Shown here one piece after another: positions 25,420 through 33,469 of a stretch of 64,000 bases of DNA. The position numbers and the translations under genes were made by a program. Within the stretch, counting starts at the first letter, position 1. The number at the start of each line of letters is the position of its first letter. A model generated the notes under the pieces. That model was given only the letters and a program-made list of their open reading frames with translations, had not been told where the DNA came from and made no database searches. The DNA is taken from the NCBI GenBank assembly GCA_963790505.1, contig CAWBOT010000004.1, forward strand, positions 310,001-374,000. Direction: 5' to 3'. The DNA comes from Acidisarcina sp963790505. Its GTDB lineage: Bacteria; Acidobacteriota; Terriglobia; Terriglobales; Acidobacteriaceae.

Positions 25420-26499
25420 CTACTCGGGAGGCGCAATTGCGTAATACCCCTTGCGCGCCTGGACCTTCAGACCGTCGCCCTTACACTCGACGTCGAGTTT
25501 CCTATAGGTGCCGTCCAGCTTCTCATTGGTAGGCGTGAAGCTGGCGACGTATTGGGTACGCAGTTCATCCTCGATCTGCTTGAACGCGGCCTCCATCTTC
25601 GGCCCGTTATTGCCAACATCAATCATTCGGCCGCCAGTCTGCTCAGCCAGCCGCTTCATCTCCATCGGGCCGTTGTAGCCGAAACTCATGCCGCCGTAAA
25701 AGCCGCGATCGGCAATCAGCAGCACGTAAATGATGGCATTCGCCTTCTGCGCCGCCTCGATGGCATCGGCAAGCTTCTTGCGGCTGCCCTGGTCGCCGCC
25801 GTCAGTCAGCAGGATTAACGCCTTTCGACCGTTCTCCGAACGCAACTTGTCGTTGGCTGCCAGGTAGACAGCGTCATAGAGCAATGTGCCTTTAGGTGTG
25901 CCACTGGTCGGAATCGGTCCTTGCCCGATGCCTGGGACGCCACCCGCTCCATTGCCGCCGGCAGTATTGATCTCTGCCTTGTTCATCGCCCGCGCCAACT
26001 GATTGGGGTTGCTCGTGTAGTCCTCCAGCAGGTCGACGTCGACATCGAAAGAAACCAGGAAGGCTTCGTCCTTGGAACGCAGGATGCGCTTCAGAAAGGC
26101 GCTGCCCGTCTCCTGCTCGAGCGGCAGAACGTTCTGCTGGCTGCCGCTGGTATCGAGCAGAATGCCCAGCGTGAGCGGCTGGTCCGCCTCGGCGGCCCAG
26201 TTCTTGATCGTCTGCGGCGCCTTGTCCTCGAGGATCGTGCAGTCTTGCTTGGTCAGCGTCGATACCAAGCCATTGTGCTTGTCTCGCACCGAGAAGTAGA
26301 GGCTGACCAGGTTGACATTGACCTTCAACGTAGTCGTGGGCATCTGACCCTGGTCGTCTTGCTGGGTAGTGTCGGGTGCGGTGCTCACGGGAGGCGCGTC
26401 AGGGGAAGGCGCAGCCTGCGCCCATATCCTGCCTGTACCCAGGCAAATCAGGCCGGCCCCGGCAACGAACGCAGCTAGATGGATGGCGCGAAGTCGCAT
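25420..26499 (-). CDS. VWA-domain exported protein of the acidobacterial type
   Basis: The 359-residue protein has a signal peptide (AAFVAGAGLICLGTGRIWAQA), a Pro/Asp-rich spacer, a beta-rich N-terminal part (TTLKVNVNLVSLYFSVRDK) and a von Willebrand A domain (about 105-345). The MIDAS metal site starts with LLDTSGSQ (DxSxS). This arrangement matches the 'VWFA-related acidobacterial domain' family, large in Acidobacteriota and of unknown role; VWA domains usually mediate metal-dependent protein binding. It lies 75 bases downstream of the desaturase on the same strand and may be read through from it, with no obvious function in common. Confidence 0.92.
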   Translation of the reverse strand: MRLRAIHLAAFVAGAGLICLGTGRIWAQAAPSPDAPPVSTAPDTTQQDDQGQMPTTTLKVNVNLVSLYFSVRDKHNGLVSTLTKQDCTILEDKAPQTIKNWAAEADQPLTLGILLDTSGSQQNVLPLEQETGSAFLKRILRSKDEAFLVSFDVDVDLLEDYTSNPNQLARAMNKAEINTAGGNGAGGVPGIGQGPIPTSGTPKGTLLYDAVYLAANDKLRSENGRKALILLTDGGDQGSRKKLADAIEAAQKANAIIYVLLIADRGFYGGMSFGYNGPMEMKRLAEQTGGRMIDVGNNGPKMEAAFKQIEDELRTQYVASFTPTNEKLDGTYRKLDVECKGDGLKVQARKGYYAIAPPE

Positions 26500-26573
26500 A
26501 TCTGCTTAGACGGCAGAGATGAGCATAAGGCATCGCTGCCCAAAAGTCGCGCTGCCAGCGTACGAAACCCTTG

Positions 26574-27506
26574 CTATTGGCCCTGCGACTTGGCCAGCGC
26601 TGTCTTCGCGTCCAGCGCGTAGACGTTCTTCGCCAGCCCGAGGAGTTGCAGCAGATGAATCCCCATGTAATTGAAGTCAACCTCGTACCAGGCCATGCCA
26701 TGCCGGGCCGAAACGGGATGTGCATGATGATTGTTGTGCCATCCCTCGCCGCCGGTCAACAGCGCGATCAGCCAGTTGTTCGTCGAGTCGTCCTTGCCCT
26801 TGAACCTTTGCGAACCCCACATATGCGTCGCCGAGTTCACCAGCCAGGTGACGTGCATCCCGATCGTGACCCGCAGGAAGACGCCCCAAAGCGCCCAGGA
26901 GACGCCGCAGGCCCAGCCGCCAAACGCCGCGCCGCCTAACAGCAGGCCAACGCCTACCAGCGTCACCGGCAGCCAGTGATACTTGCTCAGCCATTGGTGA
27001 ACAGGATCTTTAGCCAGGTCGGGCGCATACCGCGAGAGCACCTTGGATTCGTTGTGCAGGGAGCCATTCAGGATCCAGCCCATATGCGACCACCATGCGC
27101 CGTCGCGCGGCGAATGCGGATCGCCCGGCTTGTCGGTGTACTGATGGTGCATGCGGTGGACGGCGACCCAGTACAGCGGCCCGCCTTGCAGCGCCATCGT
27201 GCCGCAGCCCGCCATCAAGTATTCCAGCCACTTTGGCGTCACGTAGCCGCGATGGGTCAGCTGCCGGTGGTAGCTCATGCCGATGCCCACGTTCTGCCCG
27301 ACCAGCCAGACGGCGAGAAAGACCACGACCGAAGACCAGCGCCAATGCAGGATCGACTGCACAATGGCCGCCGCCGCCAAGAGATGAAAGAGTGCGATCG
27401 TGACGAAGAAGACCCAGTTGAACTCGTCGGATTTCTGTTGCGTCGACAAGGGATCGCCGATTTCTTCGGACTGCCGGATAGGAGTGTCTGTAACCAGGGT
27501 CGCCAT
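26574..27506 (-). CDS. acyl-CoA / fatty-acid delta-9-type desaturase
   Basis: The 310-residue integral membrane di-iron enzyme puts a double bond in acyl chains. All three histidine boxes are present: HRQLTH (about 80), HRMHH (about 117) and HNNHH (about 257). Membrane segments precede and separate them (TIALFHLLAAAAIVQSI, SVVVFLAVWLVGQNVGIG, and a pair around 180-220). The family is the acyl-CoA desaturase type. The ATG at 27506 is preferred to the GTG/ATG further upstream (27542) because the extra residues show no family similarity. It presumably adjusts membrane fluidity. Confidence 0.94.
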   Translation of the reverse strand: MATLVTDTPIRQSEEIGDPLSTQQKSDEFNWVFFVTIALFHLLAAAAIVQSILHWRWSSVVVFLAVWLVGQNVGIGMSYHRQLTHRGYVTPKWLEYLMAGCGTMALQGGPLYWVAVHRMHHQYTDKPGDPHSPRDGAWWSHMGWILNGSLHNESKVLSRYAPDLAKDPVHQWLSKYHWLPVTLVGVGLLLGGAAFGGWACGVSWALWGVFLRVTIGMHVTWLVNSATHMWGSQRFKGKDDSTNNWLIALLTGGEGWHNNHHAHPVSARHGMAWYEVDFNYMGIHLLQLLGLAKNVYALDAKTALAKSQGQ

Positions 27507-27644
27507 AGAGGTCACCAATGCTTCGAGCCTAATCCCGCCCAAACCCTCATGGCTGTAAGACTTCCGTAATACCCGCGGCTGAGAGCGCTCGATGTGGCGG
27601 AATTGAACAGGTTTGCGAGGCAGCCTGACTGGAAGGCCGGCCCG

Positions 27645-28688
27645 CTACGACGCGCCCGACATTTCCCGGACTTCAGCGCCGATCGCCCGCACCGGTTCAG
27701 GTCGGACCTCATCAACCCGGCCAAAGATCATCTTCCCTGATGCGGTCTGCAGCACCGAGGTCACAGAAATCTCAATCGCCCGGCCGATGAGCCGCCGTGC
27801 ATTATCGACGACGACCATGGTCCCATCGTCCAGATAGCCCACGCCCTGGTTGTATTCCTTGCCTTCCTTGAGAATGACGATATTCATCTTCTCCCCCGGA
27901 AGCACCACTGGCCGCAGCGAGTTTGCCAGGTCGTTAATGTTCAGCACCGGAACTTTGTGGACGTGCGCCACCTTGTTCAGATTGAAATCATTGGTGACGA
28001 TCTTGGCGCGAAGCTTCTTGGCAAGTTCAATCAGCTTCAGATCGACTTCCTTGATCTGCGGAAAATCCTCTTCGATGATCTCTATAGTCAGTTGCGCGTT
28101 GCCCTGCATCCGCTGCAGGATGTCGAGGCCGCGCCGGCCGCGCTGGCGCTTCGATCCGTCGGAGGAGTCAGCCACCATCTGCAGCTCCCGCAACACAAAC
28201 TCTGGAACCGCCAGTGTTCCCTCGAGAAATCCCGTGTCCGCCATGTCTGCGATGCGGCCGTCAATGATCGCGCTGGTGTCCAGCAGCTTCAGCGCCCCGT
28301 TACCACTAGATTCACTGTTGAATAGGTCGCCGAGCGCCGCCAGGTTGAGCAACTCGCCTTTGCTTGCGCCCACCACCAGTCCCACGTACGACATAAATAG
28401 CAGGACAAAAATCTGCAATAACTCCTGCGCTCCGCCCGGCGGGAGGCTGTTGCGCAGCACCGCGCTGAAGAGAAACGCGCCAAAGATGCCGAGAATGCTG
28501 CCAATCACTGCGCCGAAGAGCCGCTTGAGGCTTAAGGCGCGCACCCGAAGCTCGAAGACAATCATGAGCCCAGCTGCAGCAACTCCGGCAAGCGCGGAGA
28601 ACCATGGGTTGAGATGGAATGGCTGGAAGAAGTACGCTGCGACGCCCAGAAGAAGGATGAAACCAACGCGGATCAAAACCAGGTCCAT
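27645..28688 (-). CDS. PIN/TRAM-domain membrane protein (YacL-like)
   Basis: The 347-residue protein has four N-terminal membrane segments within about residues 1-115, then a PIN domain (about 135-255) with the acidic site opening KLLDTSAIIDGRIADMA, and a C-terminal TRAM domain (about 280-340, NQGVGYLDDGTMVVVDNA). PIN domains are Mg-dependent RNases and TRAM binds RNA, so it is probably a membrane-anchored RNase; the family has been called YacL. A strong terminator separates it from the upstream cysteine operon, so it has its own promoter within the 97 bases or so after the terminator. Confidence 0.92.
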   Translation of the reverse strand: MDLVLIRVGFILLLGVAAYFFQPFHLNPWFSALAGVAAAGLMIVFELRVRALSLKRLFGAVIGSILGIFGAFLFSAVLRNSLPPGGAQELLQIFVLLFMSYVGLVVGASKGELLNLAALGDLFNSESSGNGALKLLDTSAIIDGRIADMADTGFLEGTLAVPEFVLRELQMVADSSDGSKRQRGRRGLDILQRMQGNAQLTIEIIEEDFPQIKEVDLKLIELAKKLRAKIVTNDFNLNKVAHVHKVPVLNINDLANSLRPVVLPGEKMNIVILKEGKEYNQGVGYLDDGTMVVVDNARRLIGRAIEISVTSVLQTASGKMIFGRVDEVRPEPVRAIGAEVREMSGAS

Positions 28689-28785
28689 GACAAAGGCTCC
28701 TGCTACGCCGACGTGGATGCGTATCTGTTTTCTTCAGACGGCGGCCAACTGGGAGTATACCGGGATGCAACCGGGCGGGCAAAAC

Positions 28786-28813
28786 AAAACGGCAGGCGCT
28801 TGCCTACCGTTTT
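28786..28813 (-). terminator. intrinsic terminator of the cysteine operon
   Basis: On the minus strand AAAACGG-t-AGGC pairs with GCCT-g-CCGTTTT, a stem of 11 base pairs with one mismatch around a 4-base loop, and GTTTTG follows. It lies 20 bases beyond the moeZ-like stop and closes the four-gene operon. Confidence 0.85.
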
Positions 28814-28832
28814 CCGAACCCTTGCAACCGCC

Positions 28833-30038
28833 TCAATACCTGGGAACCTTGGGATCGATCTGCTCTGACCAGGCCTGAATGCCGCCGGACAGGTTTTGTA
28901 TATTGCGGAAGCCGGCCTGCTGCAGGAACTCCGCCGCCTTCTGGCTGCGGCCGCCCATCTTGCAGTGCACGACGATCTCGCGGCTCTTGTCGAGCTCTCC
29001 CACGCGCGCCGGCAAGTCTCCCAGCGGGATCAGATGACCGCCCAGGTTGGCGATCTGGTATTCATGCGGCTCACGCACGTCGAGCAGATAGATGTCTTCT
29101 CCGGCGTCGAGCTTTCGTTTGAAGTCCGTTACCGAGATCTGGGATACTCCACCGTTCACTCCATTGCTCAATGTTGTCTCTTGGGGCGCTGTTGGCAGAA
29201 TGCCGCAAAATTGGTCATAGTCGATCAACTCCTTCACCGTTGGGTTGGTGCCGCACACCGGGCAGTCAGGGTTCTTGCGCAGCTTGAGCTGGCGGAAGTT
29301 CATGTTCAGTGCATCGACGAGCAGCAGGCGGCCGATGAGCGGCTCGCCCACGCCGAGGATGAGCTTGATCGCCTCGGTCGCCTGAATCACGCCGACCAGG
29401 CCAGGCAGAATGCCGAGCACGCCGCCCTCAGCGCACGAAGGAACGAGTCCGGGCGGCGGCGGTTCGGGATAGAGGCAGCGGTAGCACGGACCATCCTTTG
29501 TCGCAAAGACGCTTGCCTGACCCTCGAACCGGAAGATCGACCCGTAAGCGTTTGGCTTGCCGGTCAAAACGCAGGCATCGTTGACCAGATACCTGGTCTG
29601 AAAGTTGTCGGTGCCGTCCGCGATCACGTCGAACTGGCTGATGATCTCGAGCGCGTTGGCGCTCGTCAACATGGTCTCGAACTTGACGATGTTGATGAAC
29701 GGATTCAGGCCCTTCAACTTCTCTTCAGCAGAATCGATCTTCGGCCGGCCGATATCCGCCGTGCTGTGAATGATCTGCCGCTGCAGATTGCTCGAGTCGA
29801 CGACATCGAAATCGACCAGGCCCAGCGTGCCGATGCCGGCGGCTGCGAGATACAAGGCCAGTGGCGAACCTAGGCCGCCCGTGCCGACACACAGCACCTT
29901 CGCGGCCTTCAGCTTTTTCTGCCCCTCCATGCCGACTTCGGGCAGAATCAAGTGGCGTGAATAACGCGCGATCTCCTCGTTGCTCAGATCGGGCAGCTTT
30001 TGTGAACTACCAACTAAGTCTTCAACTAACGTCGCCAC
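28833..30038 (-). CDS. MoeZ/MoeB-like E1 adenylyltransferase with C-terminal rhodanese domain
   Basis: The 401-residue protein activates a ubiquitin-like sulfur carrier by adenylating its C-terminal glycine, then transfers sulfur to it. The ThiF/MoeB domain (about 20-290) has GTGGLGSPLALYLAAAG, substrate loop NLQRQIIH, zinc Cys185/188/259/262 (CYRC and CPVC) and Cys202 in the crossover loop. The rhodanese domain (about 300-400) has its persulfide Cys359 in HCKMGGRS. It is the last gene of the operon, overlaps the end of the carrier gene by 13 bases, and starts at a GTG behind GAAAGAGGTG. Its best substrate is the carrier next door. MoaD or ThiS as extra partners cannot be excluded. Confidence 0.93.
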   Translation of the reverse strand: MATLVEDLVGSSQKLPDLSNEEIARYSRHLILPEVGMEGQKKLKAAKVLCVGTGGLGSPLALYLAAAGIGTLGLVDFDVVDSSNLQRQIIHSTADIGRPKIDSAEEKLKGLNPFINIVKFETMLTSANALEIISQFDVIADGTDNFQTRYLVNDACVLTGKPNAYGSIFRFEGQASVFATKDGPCYRCLYPEPPPPGLVPSCAEGGVLGILPGLVGVIQATEAIKLILGVGEPLIGRLLLVDALNMNFRQLKLRKNPDCPVCGTNPTVKELIDYDQFCGILPTAPQETTLSNGVNGGVSQISVTDFKRKLDAGEDIYLLDVREPHEYQIANLGGHLIPLGDLPARVGELDKSREIVVHCKMGGRSQKAAEFLQQAGFRNIQNLSGGIQAWSEQIDPKVPRY

Positions 30039-30340
30039 GCGACACCTCTTTCGATAAAGTCTTCGCCCACCCCGCCTGCAATCGACGGGATGATAGACAG
30101 GTCATCGCTATCTGTAACCGCCGTTGTTTCTTTTTCGGGAAGATAGCGCACATCTTCGTCGTTCAGGTAGACATTCACGAACGAACGTAGCTTACCTTCC
30201 TCTGAATACAAGTGCTTCTTCAGATCGGGATGGTCAACCGTAAGCTGCGCAAGCGCCTCACCAACCGTCTTCGCCTCAACTACCACCGTGTCCAGCTTGC
30301 CGGTATAAACGCGGAGCGGTGTGGGGATATGGATCTTCAT
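30026..30340 (-). CDS. MoaD/ThiS-family sulfur carrier (CysO-like) with C-terminal extension
   Basis: The 104-residue protein has the ubiquitin-like beta-grasp fold: HIPTPLRVYT, the LRSFVNVYLNDEDVRYL strand pair, and SIIPSIAGG. The last motif is the site that E1 adenylates and sulfurates, but the Gly89-Gly90 pair is followed by 14 more residues (VGEDFIERGVAWRR) before the stop. CysO of Mycobacterium ends exactly at GG. The tail must be removed first, probably by the JAMM protease encoded immediately upstream; related precursor forms cleaved by a JAMM protease are known in thioquinolobactin synthesis. The reading frame across the junction is clean. The gene overlaps both neighbours (4 bases upstream, 13 downstream). 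Confidence 0.88.
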   Translation of the reverse strand: MKIHIPTPLRVYTGKLDTVVVEAKTVGEALAQLTVDHPDLKKHLYSEEGKLRSFVNVYLNDEDVRYLPEKETTAVTDSDDLSIIPSIAGGVGEDFIERGVAWRR

Positions 30341-30816
30341 GCCAGAATGCTCCTCAATCTCTCGTGTGCTTCAATCTGTGCCGCGCCGTCCACTTCAATC
30401 GGCTCCGGAACGAGTGCCTTATCGTCTTCGCTCGAACCGGTGAGCAGGAATGAATTGGTCTGTTGGGCCTCACCGCTCGCGACCGCGGTGATCACATACG
30501 AGCAGCCCAGCCAGTGCGCCTCAGCAAGGTCGGTGCTCGACCATTGCGCGGGATGGTCGGGGTGTGAGTGATAGAAACCAACGATGTCCCAGCCCCGTTC
30601 GCGCCCCTGGCGCTGGATCTTCACCAGCTGCTGCGGAGCTATGCTGTAGCGATTGTGCGCCGAGTCCGTCCGGGTGTTGTCCGCCCGTACCGCAGCCTCG
30701 ACCGTGTTGATGTTGTCCTCCGAACGACCCAGCAGCACCCCGCAGCACTCATGCGGATAAACCTCTTCGCCATGAGCGCGTAAAGCCTCGTAAACCGCAT
30801 CAGCCACTCGCAGCAT
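30337..30816 (-). CDS. JAMM/M67-family metallopeptidase (Mec-like)
   Basis: The 159-residue Zn-peptidase has the JAMM site complete: Glu23 in HECCGVLLG, His83 and His85 in YHSHPDHPAQ, and Asp96 ten residues after the second His (WSSTD). In Mycobacterium the homologous Mec frees cysteine from the CysO-cysteine adduct. Here it may do two jobs: trim the carrier's C-terminal tail and later release cysteine. It starts 6 bases after the cysM-like stop and overlaps the next start by 4 bases (ATGA). Residues about 115-159 are acidic and extend beyond the JAMM core. Confidence 0.92.
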   Translation of the reverse strand: MLRVADAVYEALRAHGEEVYPHECCGVLLGRSEDNINTVEAAVRADNTRTDSAHNRYSIAPQQLVKIQRQGRERGWDIVGFYHSHPDHPAQWSSTDLAEAHWLGCSYVITAVASGEAQQTNSFLLTGSSEDDKALVPEPIEVDGAAQIEAHERLRSILA

Positions 30817-30822
30817 CGTCGA

Positions 30823-31785
30823 TCACTCTTCCCAAAAACGTTCGCTGAGGTACTTGTCCGCCGAATCGCACAGGATGGTGACGATCACCAGGTCCCGGTT
30901 CTTCGCTTCGCCTGCGGACACAGCGTCCTGCGCGACCCGAAGAGCCGCGGCAACATTCGCGGCGGCCGAAATCCCCACCAGAATGCCCTCTTCCCGCGCC
31001 AGCCTCTTGGCCATGGTGTAGGCCTTCTCGGTTTCAATCTCAATATTGTTGTCGGCGAGGCTGGGATCGTAGATAGCCGGAACCAGCGCTGACGCCATGT
31101 GTTTCATCCCCTCGAGACCATGAAAAGGCGAATCCGGCTGCATGGAAATGCACTCGATATCGGAGGAGAATTCCTTCAGCCGGCGGGCTGTTCCCATGAA
31201 AGTGCCGCTCGTGCCGAGCCCGGTCACAAAATGGGTGACCTGGCCCTCAGTCTGCTGCCAAATCTCCGGCCCGGTAGTCTGGTAGTGGGCTTGCCAATTA
31301 GCGTTGTTGCTGTATTGATCGGCGTAGTAGAACCTCTCCCCACCTTCGGCGGCAAGCTCTCGGGCCTTGCGAATCGCCCCGTCCGAGCCGTCAGCCGGAT
31401 CGGTCGAAACCACCTCGGCGCCGTAGGCTGCCAGAATCTTCTTTCGCTCCGCCGAAACATTGCCGGGCATGCAGAGCGTCACGCCGAAGCCCATCGCGGC
31501 GCCCAGCATAGCGTAGGCGATACCGGTATTGCCGCTGGTCGCGTCGAGCAATCTCTGCCCCCGGGTCGCGCCTGAAGCGCCGAGCAGGCCACGCCTCCGG
31601 GCCTCTGCGACGATCGCTGAAGCGGCGCGATCTTTCACCGAGCCTCCGGGATTTGCCCACTCTGCCTTGCCCAGAATCTGCACCCCAGGCATATGCGCTG
31701 CGATGCGCTCAATGCGGATCAGCGGCGTGTTGCCGATGCGTTCGAGAACTCCCGTACCTAGTCTGGTAGCGATGGTAGCTGTCAT
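30823..31785 (-). CDS. cysteine synthase family protein (CysM/CysK-like)
   Basis: The 320-residue PLP enzyme makes cysteine by beta-replacement. The PLP lysine is Lys51 in NPGGSVKDRAA, with TSGNTGIAYAM for substrate binding and GLGTSGTFMGTARRLKE for phosphate binding. SMQPDSPFHGLEGMKHM is a characteristic segment of a subfamily found next to JAMM and ThiS-type genes. The adjacent carrier gene suggests that a protein thiocarboxylate rather than sulfide is the sulfur donor, as for CysM of M. tuberculosis; the acceptor (O-phosphoserine or O-acetylserine) cannot be told by eye. It is the first gene of the operon. Confidence 0.93.
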   Translation of the reverse strand: MTATIATRLGTGVLERIGNTPLIRIERIAAHMPGVQILGKAEWANPGGSVKDRAASAIVAEARRRGLLGASGATRGQRLLDATSGNTGIAYAMLGAAMGFGVTLCMPGNVSAERKKILAAYGAEVVSTDPADGSDGAIRKARELAAEGGERFYYADQYSNNANWQAHYQTTGPEIWQQTEGQVTHFVTGLGTSGTFMGTARRLKEFSSDIECISMQPDSPFHGLEGMKHMASALVPAIYDPSLADNNIEIETEKAYTMAKRLAREEGILVGISAAANVAAALRVAQDAVSAGEAKNRDLVIVTILCDSADKYLSERFWEE

Positions 31786-31994
31786 AAGCTGAGTGATTGC
31801 GGCGAGTCCCGTGAATGTGCGAAAGTTAGAACGGAATTCGGGTTACCGCCAAGTAGCAGCCACCCGTGGATCAGGCATTTTCCAGGAGAAAACGCCGACA
31901 TCGCCGATTGCGGTCCAATCCCATTTCCATCGCTTTCGCCCTGCGCCGTCCAGGGTGCAGTATTTAGTGTAACTTCAGCCTGAGGTCTCGCGCC

Positions 31995-32453
31995 ATGCCC
32001 ATCAAAGTGAAACATCTGACATTTGACCAGATCCTGGCGGAACTTCGCGCTCACAAGTTTGATGTACGTGACCTGCCCGGGGTCGCAAATGAGGTCCTGG
32101 TCGAGAAAAACGGGGTCGGCGCCATTCTGAAGAAGTCGGCAGACGGCAAGACCGCCTCTCTGACGGCGAACCCCGGTTTCCTGCTTGGAGGCGAGATCAG
32201 CCGCCTCCTTGACCGCGGAAACCAGAAGTTCCTCAAGACCAGCAAGCTTGAGGTCCCGGCGAAAGCCGCCCAACTGAAGGCCGTCCATCTCTTCGCCGAG
32301 GAACTGCGGGAGCGCGCCGCGACGGTGAGTTTCTACAACGAGTCCCTCGGCACGGTTAGCGATGTTTACATGTATGACCGGGTCAAGGGCCGCGATCTGC
32401 CGGAGTCGAAACGGCCGATACCGGTTTGGGAACTGCCCAGCCAAACCAGCTAG
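31995..32453 (+). CDS. conserved protein of unknown function
   Basis: The 152-residue protein has no signal peptide or membrane segment. It reads as a small alpha/beta domain: helix near HLTFDQILAELRAHKFD, then strands around KNGVGAILKKSADGKTASLTANPGFLLGGEIS, and a helix-rich C-terminal half. I do not recognise the family, though it has the look of conserved small acidobacterial proteins. A short tail (LPSQTS) ends it. It is divergent from the cysteine operon and converges on the permease gene with a 5-base gap. Confidence 0.6.
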   Translation: MPIKVKHLTFDQILAELRAHKFDVRDLPGVANEVLVEKNGVGAILKKSADGKTASLTANPGFLLGGEISRLLDRGNQKFLKTSKLEVPAKAAQLKAVHLFAEELRERAATVSFYNESLGTVSDVYMYDRVKGRDLPESKRPIPVWELPSQTS

Positions 32454-32458
32454 TCGCC

Positions 32459-33469
32459 CTATTCGTTCCGCAACGCCACCATAGGTTCGACCCGAGAAGC
32501 ACGCCGCGCCGGGATCAGTGCCGCCAGCGTCCCAATCACGACCAACCCAACTGCCGCTGCCGCATAAGACCACGGATCGAGTACCGGGACATTGAACAGG
32601 AAGCTGCGCACCAGGCGCGTGGCCGCGACCGATACGACCAGGCCGACGACAATGCCAACCGCGATAAGCGTCCAACTCTGACGCAGAAAGAGCGCCAGAA
32701 TCGATTCCCGCGTCGCGCCCAGTGCGATGCGGATGCCAACCTCCTGCTGGCGTTGGCTCACCAGTTGCGAGAGCACGCCGTAGAGTCCGGCCATCACCAT
32801 CAGCACCGCCAGCCCGGCAAACGACCCAATCAGGTAGACGCCTAACCGCTGGTTCCCGGTCGCGTCTTCGACCGCAGATTCCATTGTTTTGAGGTCATCG
32901 ACGGCGAAGCCGGGCGCGGTCTCCTGCACAACATGATGAATACTCTGAGTGAGATCAACGTTGCCCGCCGTGTGGAGTACATACTGCGTCGCCGAAGCAA
33001 GCAGGATCGCATAGAAGAGCGAATCCGGCGGGACCTGCTGGTACGAGAGCGAGAGCTCAGGCTTAGGCGACTCGGCAAGGTTATGGCGAACGTTATTTTG
33101 CAACACCCCTACAATGGTGTAGGGCTTGATCATGCCTGTCTCTTTACCGCCGAGGTCGAGCTGCTGGCCGATCGGATTGATGCCGTGGAAGTATTGGTCG
33201 GCAAGGGCCTGGTTGATCAGCGCGACAAACGGAGCGCTGGCGGTATCGTCGTCAGAGATGGCTCGCCCTTGAACGATCGGAGTGCCGATCGCCGCAGGAA
33301 AGCCCCCGCTCAAAGCCCGGATCGCCGAATGCCTCTCGTTCTTCGTGTTCTCCATCTTCGGCTGGCCAAGGACTTCGAAGCTGGTGTTGAAGTTGACGCC
33401 GTCCAGCGGCGTCGACGAAGCCAGCGCCGCGTCATGGACGCCGGGGAGATGGCGGAAGCGCTCCAGCAA
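32459..33469 (-). CDS. C-terminal fragment of ADOP-type permease
   Basis: The 336-codon frame starts at a TTG inside the second periplasmic domain, an artefact of the frameshift. It contains the rest of that domain (PGVHDAALASSTPLDG, GGFPAAIGTPIVQGR) and the last three TM segments: LIGSFAGLAVLMVMAGLYGVLS, LIAVGIVVGLVVSVAAT and YAAAAVGLVVIGTLAALIP. SQRQQEVGIRIALGAT is the FtsX-family signature between TM segments, and the C-terminus RVEPMVALRNE is the usual ADOP end. Nothing else in it looks decayed. Confidence 0.7.
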   Translation of the reverse strand: MLERFRHLPGVHDAALASSTPLDGVNFNTSFEVLGQPKMENTKNERHSAIRALSGGFPAAIGTPIVQGRAISDDDTASAPFVALINQALADQYFHGINPIGQQLDLGGKETGMIKPYTIVGVLQNNVRHNLAESPKPELSLSYQQVPPDSLFYAILLASATQYVLHTAGNVDLTQSIHHVVQETAPGFAVDDLKTMESAVEDATGNQRLGVYLIGSFAGLAVLMVMAGLYGVLSQLVSQRQQEVGIRIALGATRESILALFLRQSWTLIAVGIVVGLVVSVAATRLVRSFLFNVPVLDPWSYAAAAVGLVVIGTLAALIPARRASRVEPMVALRNE

